A stretch of DNA of 40,437 bases from Anaerolineaceae bacterium. GTDB lineage: Bacteria; Chloroflexota; Anaerolineae; JAAYZQ01. Of this stretch, positions 1 through 8,042 are shown one piece after another. The notes below the pieces were generated by a model, which worked only from the letters and a program-made list of their open reading frames with translations, did no database searches and was not told where the DNA came from. The position numbers and the translations under genes were made by a program. Each line of letters opens with the position of its first letter. The first letter of the stretch is position 1. The stretch covers positions 1-40,437 of the forward strand of contig JAAYZQ010000192.1 in NCBI GenBank assembly GCA_012514775.1, given 5' to 3'.

Positions 1-215
1 TCCTGGGCGCCCGGCGCGCCGACGACCAGGTCGTCGTACCCGTCGCCGTTAATGTCTCCCGCCGTCGCAACGGCGTAGCCCATTTCGTCGCCGTTGGTGC
101 TCCCGTCGTAAACCCAATCGCCGGCCGTGCCAGGAGCACTGGCGAGGGACGGCACAACAGGCCCTGCTACGATGAGGGCTAAAGCAAGGATCAGACAAGA
201 GGTCAGGTCAACCAC
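1..215 (-). CDS. Secreted FG-GAP repeat protein, N-terminal fragment
   Basis: Only the first ~71 codons lie in the window; the gene runs off the left edge. The visible protein has a hydrophobic signal segment (LILALALIVAGPVVPSLASA) followed by a repeat with the calcium-binding-like core GDINGDGYDDLVVGAPGA, the signature of FG-GAP (integrin alpha-type beta-propeller) repeats. These proteins are normally exported and form surface propellers, but the ligand cannot be told from one repeat. The start is uncertain. GTG at 215 is the conventional choice. However, a CTG at 242, right after an in-frame TGA, would add a basic stretch (DRRK) typical of a signal-peptide n-region and sits 5 nt after a GAGG ribosome-binding site. 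A good promoter lies upstream at 408-436. Confidence 0.8.
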   Translation of the reverse strand, partial: MVDLTSCLILALALIVAGPVVPSLASAPGTAGDWVYDGSTNGDEMGYAVATAGDINGDGYDDLVVGAPGAQ

Positions 216-407
216 TTTGCGCCTGTCGATGAGGGCCTCCAGTCACACCTCGACCGTGCTGTAGCTCGTGAGCCCTGAAAACCGAGCGGTGCCCCAGCCT
301 GTATTCACGGGCAGCAACCTGTGCCGCGACTACCAGCAGAAGTAGCACCCATTACTGCCCGGGGGCAGCTTCAGGTATTGCCGGAGTTGAACCTTCAAGC
401 GAGAACT

Positions 408-436
408 ATTGTACCATGTTTTGGAGGAAAAGTCAA
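408..436 (-). promoter_or_regulatory. Sigma-70-type promoter for the FG-GAP gene
   Basis: Reading the minus strand, TTGACT (431-436) and TACAAT (408-413) are separated by exactly 17 bp. Transcription would start near 401 and leave a leader of roughly 160-190 nt before the FG-GAP gene. I see no other gene in the 216-574 stretch. Confidence 0.65.
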
Positions 437-534
437 CGAGCGAAATGGCCCACGGCCGGTGCGCGGCGCGTGGCTGCCGTCGCCGGGCCTGGCATGCCTC
501 GACGGCGGCCGGAGCGCGCCCCGGGATGCGAGCC

Positions 535-562
535 GCAGGGCAGGCTCCACGGCCTGCCCTGC
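535..562 (-). terminator. Hairpin closing the 575-3690 operon
   Basis: An 11-bp perfect stem (GCAGGGCAGGC pairing with GCCTGCCCTGC) with a 6-nt loop starts 12 nt after the DUF4870 stop codon. No T-tract follows on the minus strand, so it may be a weak intrinsic terminator or a 3'-end stabilising structure. Confidence 0.55.
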
Positions 563-574
563 CACATCGCGTGC

Positions 575-1024
575 CTACTGCGTCTTGACCCAGTTGCCGA
601 TGATGGCGTACTCAAAGTCGTGGCCGCCCAGGGTGCGGATCGCGCCCCACAGCCCGTAGAGGATGGTCAGCCCCCAGACGCCCAGGGGCACGACCATGAT
701 CGCCAGGCCGACCCACATGCCTGCGGGAGGCGCCGTGTCATAGAGCCCGGGATTGCCGATGATGGGCACCAGGATCATTGCCGTCCACAGCAGCCCCCAG
801 CAGCACCAGGCCAACATGGTCAGCAGAAAGGTGGCTACCTGGTAGACCAGGGCTTGCAAGGCCTGGTGGGCCACGTAGGCCGACTTCTGACGCTGCACGA
901 CCCAGATGACCAGGGCGGTGACGATACCGCCTATGCCATTGCTAAAGAGGCCCAACAGAATAGAGCCGTGGGCGAGGGCGGCCAGTGCCCTCTCATTCTG
1001 CGTCGTCGTTGCTTGCTCACTCAT
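575..1024 (-). CDS. DUF4870-type small membrane protein
   Basis: 149-residue protein with a short polar N-terminus (MSEQATTTQNERALAALAHG) and about four hydrophobic helices. The pattern, with an ALAHGS start, a YVAHQALQALVYQ segment after the first helix, and a C-terminal LWGAIRTLGGHDFEYAIIG, is that of the DUF4870/Tic20-like family of small bacterial membrane proteins of unknown role. The start at 1024 is chosen because AGGAGG lies just upstream; a longer reading to 1090 has no support. It is the last gene of a four-gene operon with a GntR repressor, a slipin and a CPBP protease, which suggests a membrane-maintenance or envelope-stress job (inference). Confidence 0.8.
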   Translation of the reverse strand: MSEQATTTQNERALAALAHGSILLGLFSNGIGGIVTALVIWVVQRQKSAYVAHQALQALVYQVATFLLTMLAWCCWGLLWTAMILVPIIGNPGLYDTAPPAGMWVGLAIMVVPLGVWGLTILYGLWGAIRTLGGHDFEYAIIGNWVKTQ

Positions 1025-1116
1025 CCGATTCCTCCTTTGCAGGTCTTTTACCCGGCAGCCTCCGCTCCAGGGAGGCTGCCCGGAAAGCACAAGATCTCCG
1101 GGGAGAGGCCGTGCCG

Positions 1117-2280
1117 TCAGGCCTCTCCTTCCAAGGTTCCGGCCGGCCCCTCTTCCATGTCGATGGGGATGGCCACCTGCTCCGCCGTCAGGGGCGAGCG
1201 CCAGGTCTTGCGGTCAAACAGGAACAGGCCGGCGATGACGATGGCCCACACGGCGACGCCATAGAGCCCCGCCCCGAAGGAAAAGACCGGATCGGCCGGC
1301 GTGTATACCAGGGCGAGAAAGAACGAAGCGGCCTGGTTGTTGACGGCGTGCAAAAAGGCCGCCAGCCAGGGGCTGCCTGACTTCAGGACGACATAGCCCA
1401 GGAAGAAGGCCAGCCCGGTCGTGTAGAGGGTCATGATCAGGATGCCCAGGATGGGATATCCTGGGTAGTTGTGGCCCATGGCAATAATGGGCGCGTGCCA
1501 CAGGCCCCAGATAACGCCCAGGAGCAGCAGACCACGCACCTTGCCCATCTTGACCAGCTCGCTCTGCAGGTAGCCCCGCCAGCCATATTCCTCGCCGAAG
1601 GAGACGAGCAGGCCGAGGAACGGCCCGAGGAGCACGGTCTGAACAGCGAGAAGGAGAAACAGCGCGCTGTCGGGTACTGTGGCCAGCGCTTCGGCTTGCC
1701 CACCCCCTGCCTGGGTCAGAAACGCGCGGATGTCCACCGCCTCGCCGAGGCCCAGGAGGGCATTCAGCGCCGTCATCAGGCCATAGACCAACACCGTCAG
1801 GAGGCCAAAGAAAATCCAGTAGCGGACCTTGCCGCCGGCCAGGCCAACCCGCCGAAAGCTCTCGCGGCCGGCCACCAGGCGCAGCAGGATGGCAATGAGC
1901 ACGCCGGCCAGGCCCAGGCCCAACGTGGCCAGGCTGGCCACCGAAGTCCAGATGGCGTTGGGCATCAGGTACACCGAGACCGCAAGCCCGATATAGATGA
2001 GGGTGTAGAGCAGGTAGAAGTAAAAGAACCAGCGGGCCGGCCCCTTGAGCCGGTAGAGGGGGCTGTTGCGAAAGATCAGGAGCTGCAGGACGATGGCCAC
2101 AGCCGCGGGCAGCAGCATCTGCAACTGGAGCAGTATCGCGGTGGCCGGATGGTTGCTGTAGCCGACCGTCAGGTAGAGCACCAGGTCCAGGAGATAGGTA
2201 ATGGCAAACGTGAGACCCACAAAGGCGGCCACCTGCTTCCAGTTAGGCTTCAGAGCTCGGTCGTTTTGGTATGCATTCAT
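1117..2280 (-). CDS. CPBP family intramembrane metalloprotease
   Basis: 387-residue polytopic protein with roughly eight to ten hydrophobic segments. The three CPBP/ABI (Rce1-like) motifs are all present: EEYGWRGYL near residues 230-238 (glutamate pair plus arginine), GLWHAP near 259-264, and HAVNN near 311-315. These residues form the intramembrane active site, so it is probably catalytically competent. Family members process membrane peptides or proteins, or act in bacteriocin self-immunity; the substrate here is unknown. The start at 2280 is preferred over 2289 because the GAGG site is 9 nt from 2280 and abuts 2289. It lies 24 bp after the slipin gene, in the same operon. Confidence 0.85.
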   Translation of the reverse strand: MNAYQNDRALKPNWKQVAAFVGLTFAITYLLDLVLYLTVGYSNHPATAILLQLQMLLPAAVAIVLQLLIFRNSPLYRLKGPARWFFYFYLLYTLIYIGLAVSVYLMPNAIWTSVASLATLGLGLAGVLIAILLRLVAGRESFRRVGLAGGKVRYWIFFGLLTVLVYGLMTALNALLGLGEAVDIRAFLTQAGGGQAEALATVPDSALFLLLAVQTVLLGPFLGLLVSFGEEYGWRGYLQSELVKMGKVRGLLLLGVIWGLWHAPIIAMGHNYPGYPILGILIMTLYTTGLAFFLGYVVLKSGSPWLAAFLHAVNNQAASFFLALVYTPADPVFSFGAGLYGVAVWAIVIAGLFLFDRKTWRSPLTAEQVAIPIDMEEGPAGTLEGEA

Positions 2281-2304
2281 GCTTTTCATCCTCGTCAGTC
2301 CTGG

Positions 2305-3294
2305 TCAGGCCTTGGCCGTCCGCGTTGCTCCGCTGTCGGCGGGCACTACCTCCTGCCCCATGGCAGCCGCCCCCATGATCCCACCCAGGTTCATGGTATC
2401 CACCGCGCTGGAGGGCACGATAATCATGGCGCCCCTTTCCTTCAGTCCTTCGAACAACATGTTCATGGCCCGCAGATGAAGGGCCGTGGGGTTGTTGGCA
2501 TAGGCCTCGCTGGCCCGCCGGAAGCTCTCGGCGATCTGCTCTTCGCTCTCGCCCAGGATGACGCGCGCCTGCCGCTCCCGCTCGGCCTGCGCCTGGCGGC
2601 TCATGGCATCCTCCAGCGCCTCGGGGATGATAATGTCGCGGATCTCGACGCTCTGTACCGTTACCCCCCAGGGCGTGGTCCGCGCGTCAATGATCTTTTG
2701 CAGGTCGGTGTCCATCCTGGCCCGGCCCACCAGGATGTCGGCCAGATCCATCTGGCCAATGATCTCCCGCAGTGCCGTCTGGGCGGCCCAGGCAATGGCG
2801 GTGCGATAGTCCTCGACCTCCAGAGAGGCCTTTTCCGCGTCCCACACCATCCAGAAGAGGACGGCATCGACGTCGACGGGGACCGTGTCCTTGGTGAGCG
2901 TCTTCTCGGCGTTGAACGGCGTGACCATGACGCGGTGGTCGATCCAGCCTGGAATGTGGTCGACGATGGGCACGATCCAGAACTGGCCCGGTCCCTTGAG
3001 GCCGGCGTACCTGCCAAAGCGGAGGACGACGGCCTTTTCCCATTGATCTGCTATCTTGAGCCCGAAGAGGACATAGAGCCCCGCGAGCGTTCCCAGGCCG
3101 ATGACCAGCGCCACCCAGCCATCGGACAGGCCCAAAACCTCGCCCAGGAAGATGCCGGCGGCGACCGAGATGGCCAGGATGACGATAAAGATCGTCAGCG
3201 AGACGTTGTTGACCATCTTGGCCTGCCGCCTGGTCTCGTCAGGAGAGGGCTCTTGCGGTTCGGCCTTGTTTCTCTTGAGCGAAAGCCACGACAT
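2305..3294 (-). CDS. Slipin/stomatin-like SPFH domain membrane protein
   Basis: 329 residues. Two hydrophobic segments (about 30-48 and 57-76) are followed by an SPFH (band 7) domain: EKAVVLRFGRYAGLKGPGQF, VPVDVDAVLFWMVWD, a predicted coiled stretch (QAQAERERQARVILGE) and a C-terminal hydrophobic tail. This layout matches bacterial slipins, which oligomerise in membrane microdomains. Slipins are usually paired with an NfeD or membrane protease partner. Here no NfeD is present, and a CPBP intramembrane protease sits directly downstream instead. It lies 12 bp after the GntR regulator, so the two are co-transcribed. Confidence 0.88.
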   Translation of the reverse strand: MSWLSLKRNKAEPQEPSPDETRRQAKMVNNVSLTIFIVILAISVAAGIFLGEVLGLSDGWVALVIGLGTLAGLYVLFGLKIADQWEKAVVLRFGRYAGLKGPGQFWIVPIVDHIPGWIDHRVMVTPFNAEKTLTKDTVPVDVDAVLFWMVWDAEKASLEVEDYRTAIAWAAQTALREIIGQMDLADILVGRARMDTDLQKIIDARTTPWGVTVQSVEIRDIIIPEALEDAMSRQAQAERERQARVILGESEEQIAESFRRASEAYANNPTALHLRAMNMLFEGLKERGAMIIVPSSAVDTMNLGGIMGAAAMGQEVVPADSGATRTAKA

Positions 3295-3306
3295 TGTATG
3301 TCTCCT

Positions 3307-3690
3307 TTAACTGTTCTCCGCGTGCAACTGCTCCTGGAAGATGGCTTCGATCTCTTGCTGCTCGTAGCCCAGGGCGCGCGCCTCCTGAACAGCCTGACCG
3401 ATCATGCCCCGCAGCTTGTCCAGGCGCAGCTTGCGCAACTGTCCCTCGTCCAGCCGCCGCGTGATATAGGTCCCGCGACCTTGCTGTGTGCTGATGATCC
3501 CTTCCTCGTCCAGGATCGAGTAGGCCCGACCGACGGTGTTGTAGTTGATGCGCAAGTCCGCTGCCAACTGGCGGATGGTGGGCAACTGCTGCCCCGGCTG
3601 CAACTGGCCGGTGACCACCATCTGCTTGATGCGGTCCACCAACTGCACATAGATGGGCACGCCGCTCTCCAGGTCTATCTGAATCTCCAT
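3307..3690 (-). CDS. GntR family regulator, YtrA subfamily
   Basis: 127-residue short GntR protein. The N-terminal winged helix-turn-helix (IDLESGVPIYVQLVDRIKQM, PTIRQLAADLRINYNTVGRA) is followed by only about 50 residues, with no large effector domain. That short form is typical of the YtrA subfamily, which generally represses its own operon of membrane-protein genes. The ATG at 3690 is preferred; a TTG at 3720 is in frame but lies almost on the predicted transcription start. It is the first gene of the operon running to 575, and small palindromes at the promoter suggest autoregulation. Confidence 0.87.
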   Translation of the reverse strand: MEIQIDLESGVPIYVQLVDRIKQMVVTGQLQPGQQLPTIRQLAADLRINYNTVGRAYSILDEEGIISTQQGRGTYITRRLDEGQLRKLRLDKLRGMIGQAVQEARALGYEQQEIEAIFQEQLHAENS

Positions 3691-3708
3691 ACGCTCCAAT
3701 CGCAAAAA

Positions 3709-3726
3709 TGTTTCAAACAACTAGTT
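3709..3726. promoter_or_regulatory. Candidate operator for the YtrA-type regulator
   Basis: Two adjacent palindromes, TGTTTCAAACA (3709-3719) and AACTAGTT (3719-3726), lie just downstream of the -10 box, around the expected transcription start. The position suits repression by the encoded GntR protein. This is inferred from symmetry and position only. Confidence 0.35.
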
Positions 3727-3728
3727 CA

Positions 3729-3756
3729 ATTATATCACTTTCGACAGACAAGTCAA
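3729..3756 (-). promoter_or_regulatory. Sigma-70-type promoter of the GntR-SPFH-CPBP operon
   Basis: Minus-strand TTGACT (3751-3756), a 16-bp spacer and a perfect TATAAT (3729-3734). Start expected near 3722, about 30 nt before the ATG at 3690. Confidence 0.75.
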
Positions 3757-3908
3757 GGGCGGGATCTGCCAGGAAACTGACGCGGACGTGACATTGCTGC
3801 CCTGTCGGGACGAGGAGCTGCGACTTCCTCCGCGGACGTGCAAGGAGCCAAAGCGTCTGCCGCCAGCCCGAGGATGCGGAGAGGGGCTTGTGCTGCGGCG
3901 TTTGCTGC

Positions 3909-5444
3909 TCAGTCGAACGCGTCGCGGTTGACGAGGAACCAGAAGATGATCAGTGCCTGAACGACAAAGCCCGCTATCAGCCCGCCGAGGAGCGGCAGCG
4001 GAAGGCCGCTGAACCCGCTGCTGCCCGCTGCCCCGCGCATGAGGCCCGTGGTCGCGGCCACCTGCACCAAGCCGGCGATGAAGGCAAGGGTCGAGAGCAC
4101 GATGACGGCGATCCTGGCCCAGTTCTTGAGCATCCAGAGCCCGATGCCGATGGCAAGGTTGATCAAGCCGGACACCAGCGAGACGCCGATGGAGATTTGC
4201 ACATAGGGAGCGAACTGGTCCAGGTCGATGAGGCCCGCCATGCTCTGCTCCAGGAGAGCTTGCTGGAATGCCTGGCGCCCGCTGGCATAGAGGGCGCCCA
4301 GGGCAAGGGCACCCAGGATGCCCAGAAGCGCGCCCACGATCACCAACACAGCATAAATCGTGACACAGCCCGGACGCCTTCCCGGGTGCGGCCGGTGGGC
4401 GGCCCCGGCATCCCTCGCGGGAATGGCCCCCATCTGTGCCAGATTGGCCTGCGCCGCCCTTCTCACGTCCGAGTCGCCTGGCGCCAGTTGAACCGCCCGG
4501 CGGTAGTGGGCCACGGCTGCATCCCGATCGCCCAGCTTCTGGAGGGCATCACCCATGAGCAAGACGGCGTGCGGATCGATGGGCTGCTTGCGCAGCAAGG
4601 GATGGAGCCGGCTCACAGCTTTCTGGGCGTCCCCCGCTTCCATCTCCAGCCGTGCCAGCTCGCGGGTGACGGCCGGGTCCTGGCTGCCCAGCTCCTCCGC
4701 CTTCTGGTACAGCGTCAGGGCCCTGGCCGGCTCGCCGTGTTGGCGATAGACCGCGCCCAGATGGGCATAGAGGGTGGGGTCGTGCGGGGCGACTTCCAGG
4801 GCACGTTCGTAGGTGGCGATGGCCCGGCTGCGGAGGCCGGCTTCTTCGTACAGGGCGCCCACCTCGGCCAGTGCTGAAGCGTCGTCGGCAGCTTCCGCCT
4901 CGACCCGGGTCAGGGCCTCCTGAGCCCGCTCTGCCGCGTGATGTTCCAGGTAGCGGCGTGCCATCCCCAGATGATAGGCAGGGCCCTGGCGGAAATCGCC
5001 CAGTGTCTCGCCGCAGTGGGGGCAGGCTGACTCCTCCACGCCGGCATACTCGCCACACGCGGGACAGGCGACGATGAGGGGCAGATTGCACTGCGGGCAA
5101 ACCGAGGATGAGGCGCGAACGCCCGCGCCGCAGCGAGGGCAGCGATCCTCTTCGGGTGCGGGCTCGGGGCTCGATGGCTCAGGTGGGGGGCTGGACTGGC
5201 GGAGCCACTCGAGGCCGGCCCGGGCACGGCCATTGTCCGGATTGATGGCTAGGACGTTCTCCAGGCAAATCTCTCGCTCTTCGTTCGAGTCTACCACAGC
5301 GCTCAGCCAGAGCCAGGCCTGTTCGTTCCGTTCGTCGAGCTTGACGACCTGGAGCAGGGCCTCCCTGGCCTCCTCTTTGCGGCCGGCCTTGGCCGAAGCG
5401 ATCCCTCTTCGCAGCAACTCTGCTGGTTGGCTCTCGTCGCTCAT
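3909..5444 (-). CDS. TPR and zinc-ribbon membrane protein
   Basis: 511 residues in four parts. An N-terminal TPR-like pair (about 5-85) ends in AINPDNGRARAGLEWLR. A Pro/Glu linker leads to two zinc ribbons (about 100-145) with CPRC, CPQC, CPAC and CPHC pairs. A run of TPRs follows (about 160-335: YERALEVAPHDPTLYAHLGA, YRRAVQLAPGDSDVRRAAQ). The C-terminus (about 360-510) has four hydrophobic segments. TPRs mediate protein contacts and the ribbons probably bind zinc; the partner is unknown. A strong AGGAGG lies 9 nt before the ATG. It is a single-gene unit with its own promoter at 5533-5561. Proteins of this build are frequent in Chloroflexota (recollection, not a search). Confidence 0.82.
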   Translation of the reverse strand: MSDESQPAELLRRGIASAKAGRKEEAREALLQVVKLDERNEQAWLWLSAVVDSNEEREICLENVLAINPDNGRARAGLEWLRQSSPPPEPSSPEPAPEEDRCPRCGAGVRASSSVCPQCNLPLIVACPACGEYAGVEESACPHCGETLGDFRQGPAYHLGMARRYLEHHAAERAQEALTRVEAEAADDASALAEVGALYEEAGLRSRAIATYERALEVAPHDPTLYAHLGAVYRQHGEPARALTLYQKAEELGSQDPAVTRELARLEMEAGDAQKAVSRLHPLLRKQPIDPHAVLLMGDALQKLGDRDAAVAHYRRAVQLAPGDSDVRRAAQANLAQMGAIPARDAGAAHRPHPGRRPGCVTIYAVLVIVGALLGILGALALGALYASGRQAFQQALLEQSMAGLIDLDQFAPYVQISIGVSLVSGLINLAIGIGLWMLKNWARIAVIVLSTLAFIAGLVQVAATTGLMRGAAGSSGFSGLPLPLLGGLIAGFVVQALIIFWFLVNRDAFD

Positions 5445-5532
5445 GAGGCATCTCCTCCTCGCTCACTCTCCGGGCTGCAACCGCCCTGGCATCGCCGCCC
5501 GCCTCACTGACATTGCAGGTTGTCCAGGCTCT

Positions 5533-5561
5533 ATTCTACCACAGTGGTCCCATCCCGGCAA
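5533..5561 (-). promoter_or_regulatory. Sigma-70-type promoter of the TPR/zinc-ribbon gene
   Basis: Minus-strand TTGCCG (5556-5561), 17-bp spacer, TAGAAT (5533-5538). The leader to the ATG at 5444 would be about 80 nt. Confidence 0.6.
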
Positions 5562-5617
5562 ACAGCGACGTGGCAGGTTTAGGCAGGTCGCACCGGTCCT
5601 TCCGCGCCTCGGCCAGT

Positions 5618-5646
5618 TTGACAATCCTCTGTGTGTTTGCTATACT
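5618..5646 (+). promoter_or_regulatory. Sigma-70-type promoter upstream of the sigma factor gene
   Basis: A perfect TTGACA (5618-5623), a 17-bp spacer and TATACT (5641-5646). The next convincing plus-strand gene begins at 5980, so the transcript would carry a leader of about 325 nt. Confidence 0.7.
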
Positions 5647-5652
5647 GCATTG

Positions 5653-5979
5653 GAACGGTTCATGGGGAGCAGAGATCGGTCGTCGCCGCTCGAATGGGCA
5701 TTGGCCAGTGACGTGCTCGGGTGTCGTCTTCAGGGTGGTGATACCAGTGAAGCGGTCGCGAAGGGCAACGGTACACACTCAATCCCCAACGCGCCCGTGT
5801 TGGAAGCGGAGAACTCGGTCGTGTCTGGCGGGTGCTCCCCTGCATCGGGCTATGGCAGCGTTGCCCCCTATCTCTAGCAACAACTGCCAGCATCGGTACG
5901 CCTCTCATCGCCGCCTCGAAAACCATCGTGGCAGATCGCTTCTGGCCGTATCTTTTTCCGGTTCTGGGCGGTATACTTC
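5653..5979 (+). other. Long leader before the sigma factor gene, content unknown
   Basis: About 327 nt between the promoter at 5618-5646 and the sigma factor start. A 71-codon reading frame (5661-5877) exists but has no clear ribosome-binding site or family resemblance, so I do not call it. I do not recognise a riboswitch or known RNA here. A short inverted pair, CTGCCA with TGGCAG (about 5885 and 5931), is the only structure I can point to. Confidence 0.35.
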
Positions 5980-6585
5980 ATGAAGAAGCACAGAGAAGAC
6001 CCAGGCGAGGGCGCGACCGGACCTGTGTCGTTGGAGCATGAGGCTTTCCTCGTTGAACGGGCCAGAAAGGGCGATAAGAAGGCGATTGCCGAGTTGTACC
6101 GCCTGCACATCGAGGCGGTCTATCGCTATGTCTTGACCCGTGTCAGGGACAAATCTGTCGCCGAGGATCTTACTGCCCAGGTCTTTGTGGGCATGCTGGA
6201 AGGCCTGCCCGCGTACGAGTTCAGGGGAAAACGCTTCCTCTGCTGGCTCTATCGCATCGCCTGTGCCCGAACGGCCGATTACTGGCGGCAGCAGCATCGC
6301 CGTCGCGAAGTCCTCCTGGACGAGTTCTGGCCTACGAGCCATGCCCTACCCTGGGAGTTGTTGGAGGCGGAGGCAGACTGGGCGACCGCCATCAACCTCC
6401 TGGCACAACTGTCGGACGACCAACAGGACGTACTCATTTTACGCTTTGTCGGCGAAATGAGCCTGGTAGAAGTGGCCGAGACCCTGGCCAAAACCGTGGG
6501 GGCCACCAAGGCGCTTCAACACCGCGCCCTGGCCAGCCTCAGTCGTCTGCTCGAGAAGCAGAGGGACGATGGTTACAATGAGTAA
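5980..6585 (+). CDS. ECF-like RNA polymerase sigma factor
   Basis: 201 residues with the two domains of group 4 sigma-70 proteins. Region 2 covers about 35-108 (ELYRLHIEAVYRYVLTRV, AEDLTAQVFVGMLEGL, FLCWLYRIACARTADYWR). Region 4 covers about 140-195 (LAQLSDDQQDVLILRFVGEM and a helix-turn-helix with SLVEVAETLAKTVGATKALQ). There is no region 1.1 or 3. The final codons overlap the following anti-sigma-like gene by 17 bp, which indicates coupled expression. The likely role is switching on a regulon under control of its membrane partner; the Tad locus next door is the obvious candidate target (inference). Only a modest GGGCGG lies upstream of the ATG. Confidence 0.88.
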   Translation: MKKHREDPGEGATGPVSLEHEAFLVERARKGDKKAIAELYRLHIEAVYRYVLTRVRDKSVAEDLTAQVFVGMLEGLPAYEFRGKRFLCWLYRIACARTADYWRQQHRRREVLLDEFWPTSHALPWELLEAEADWATAINLLAQLSDDQQDVLILRFVGEMSLVEVAETLAKTVGATKALQHRALASLSRLLEKQRDDGYNE

Positions 6586-7849
6586 CGATCTGGCGACTAC
6601 GCTGGACCAATGCCTGTCCCAAATAGAATCTGGCAAGGCAAGGATTCGTAGTTGCCTGGTTGCCTATCCTTCTCAAGCGGAGGAGTTGGAGCCCCTGCTC
6701 CTGGCCGCCGAAGCTCTGCGGGCGGGACCAAAGCCTGAGCTTTCGTCCGAAGCGGAGACGCGCATTGCCACCCAGGTCTTTGGCCGCGCCATTGCCGCTC
6801 CTCGCCCTGCGCGCCGGGCCGAAAGGCACGTCCGGTCTCGCCCCAACCGCTCGTGGGCGTTTGCCGCCCTCAGCGCGCTGCTCTTTGTGGCGGTGCTCAG
6901 CAGCTCAAGCCTCGCCGCTGCAGCAACGGGCGCTCTGCCGGGCTCCGCGCTCTATTCCGCCAAGCTGGCGACCGAGGCTGCATGGCTGTGGATCGCTCCT
7001 GCGCGAGAGGAGGCCGCGCTGCACGTGCGTTTTGCCGAGCGCCGCCTCGGAGAAACCGAGGCCCTGGCCGCTCAGAAGGGCGTCATCGAGCCCCAGGTAC
7101 TGGAGACGATGGCCATGCACGTGGAAGATGCCCTCCAGGCAGCCCAGGCGCTGCCCGAGGAGCGTGGCGTGCCCGTGCTGGAGGCTCTCGTGGAGTTGAG
7201 CGGTAAACAGGAACAGACGCTCTCCGGATTGATGGGGCGGGTGCAGACCGAGGAACGGGTACACCTGGAGCAGGCTCTCCAGGTCTGCCGACAGCAGGGG
7301 CTTCAGGCTCGCGGGGCGGTTGACGTCTGGGCATCGCAGCTGCCAGGGAAGCAAGGTTCGGGCCTACCGGCCGACGAGAACCGGCCGCCGGGCCAGGAAG
7401 GGACAGGGCCCGCCCCACAGGCACCCTCCGAGGAGCAAAGACCGCCCGGCCAGCATGAACCGGGTCGAGACCCCGATGATGGGACCTCCAAAGACAAGAA
7501 GGACAAGGATCAAGGCGAGAAAGAGGAGACAGAGGTCAAGGAAGAGGAGAAGGAAGCCGAGGAGGAAGAGAAGGAGGCCGAGGAAGAGGAAAAGGAGGAG
7601 GAAAAGGAAGCGGAAGAGGAAGAGAAGGAGGCCGAGGAAGAGGAAAAGGAGGAGGAAAAGGAAGCGGAAGAGGAAGAGAAGGAAGCCGAGGAGGAGGAAA
7701 AGGAAGCGGAAGAGGAAGAGAAGGAAGCCGAGGAAGAGGAAAAGGAGGAGGAAAAGGAAGCGGAAGAGGAAGAGAAGGAGGACGAAAAAGAGGAGAAGGA
7801 GGACGAGAAAGAAGAGGACAAGGAGGAAAAGGATAAGGACAAGGACTAG
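6569..7849 (+). CDS. Membrane anti-sigma-like protein, DUF5667-like, with Lys/Glu rod
   Basis: 426 residues. The cytoplasmic N-terminus (1-94, LDQCLSQIESGKARIRSCL) is followed by a single membrane segment at about 95-118. Next is a domain starting GALPGSALYSAKLATEAAW (about 121-260), which resembles DUF5667, a domain found outside the membrane in proteins paired with ECF sigma factors. A Pro/Gly linker with PPGQ repeats (about 270-310) leads to an extreme tail (about 317-426) of Lys, Glu and a few Ala and Asp only. By context it should hold the 5980-6585 sigma factor at the membrane. The start may be ATG 6569 or ATG 6578; both overlap the sigma gene. Confidence 0.8.
   Translation: MVTMSNDLATTLDQCLSQIESGKARIRSCLVAYPSQAEELEPLLLAAEALRAGPKPELSSEAETRIATQVFGRAIAAPRPARRAERHVRSRPNRSWAFAALSALLFVAVLSSSSLAAAATGALPGSALYSAKLATEAAWLWIAPAREEAALHVRFAERRLGETEALAAQKGVIEPQVLETMAMHVEDALQAAQALPEERGVPVLEALVELSGKQEQTLSGLMGRVQTEERVHLEQALQVCRQQGLQARGAVDVWASQLPGKQGSGLPADENRPPGQEGTGPAPQAPSEEQRPPGQHEPGRDPDDGTSKDKKDKDQGEKEETEVKEEEKEAEEEEKEAEEEEKEEEKEAEEEEKEAEEEEKEEEKEAEEEEKEAEEEEKEAEEEEKEAEEEEKEEEKEAEEEEKEDEKEEKEDEKEEDKEEKDKDKD
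7541..7792 (+). repeat. In-frame tandem repeat encoding KEAEEEE heptads
   Basis: Purine-rich tandem repeat inside the anti-sigma-like gene. At protein level there are nine copies of the 7-residue unit KEAEEEE, arranged 2, 2, 4 and 1 and separated by 4-residue KEEE inserts. The DNA repeats are 21 nt plus 12 nt and nearly identical, so expansion or contraction by slippage is likely. The tail then becomes Asp-rich and ends KDKDKD. Confidence 0.85.
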
Positions 7850-8042
7850 GTACACAAGCGCTTCCTGACCTGGCGCCGACCAGGCTTTGCCCATCCAGCA
7901 GCAGGGCCGGAATCCAGGTACAGCGTACAAGGAGCGCGGCATAGAAGCCTGCATTACACGACAACCTCCCTTCTTGAGCCATCTCGAGCGGCAAACCACA
8001 AGCTGTAGCCGAGATCGGGCCTCAAGGTGACCCCTGGGGGGA

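Noticed and set aside
1471..3780. 769-codon open frame on the plus strand
   Set aside because: It runs antisense to the CPBP, slipin and GntR genes, which have full domain motifs. Low-stop GC-rich DNA explains it.
3781..3840. Direct repeat CGCGGACGTG as an operator pair
   Set aside because: Two 10-bp copies 50 bp apart lie beyond the promoter of the GntR operon, with no symmetry and no further copies seen nearby.
5661..5877. 71-codon gene in the sigma factor leader
   Set aside because: No ribosome-binding site, no hydrophobic or domain pattern, and composition like non-coding sequence.
7541..7792. CRISPR-like or satellite repeat
   Set aside because: The repeat stays in one reading frame, has no spacers and encodes a continuous Lys/Glu helix.
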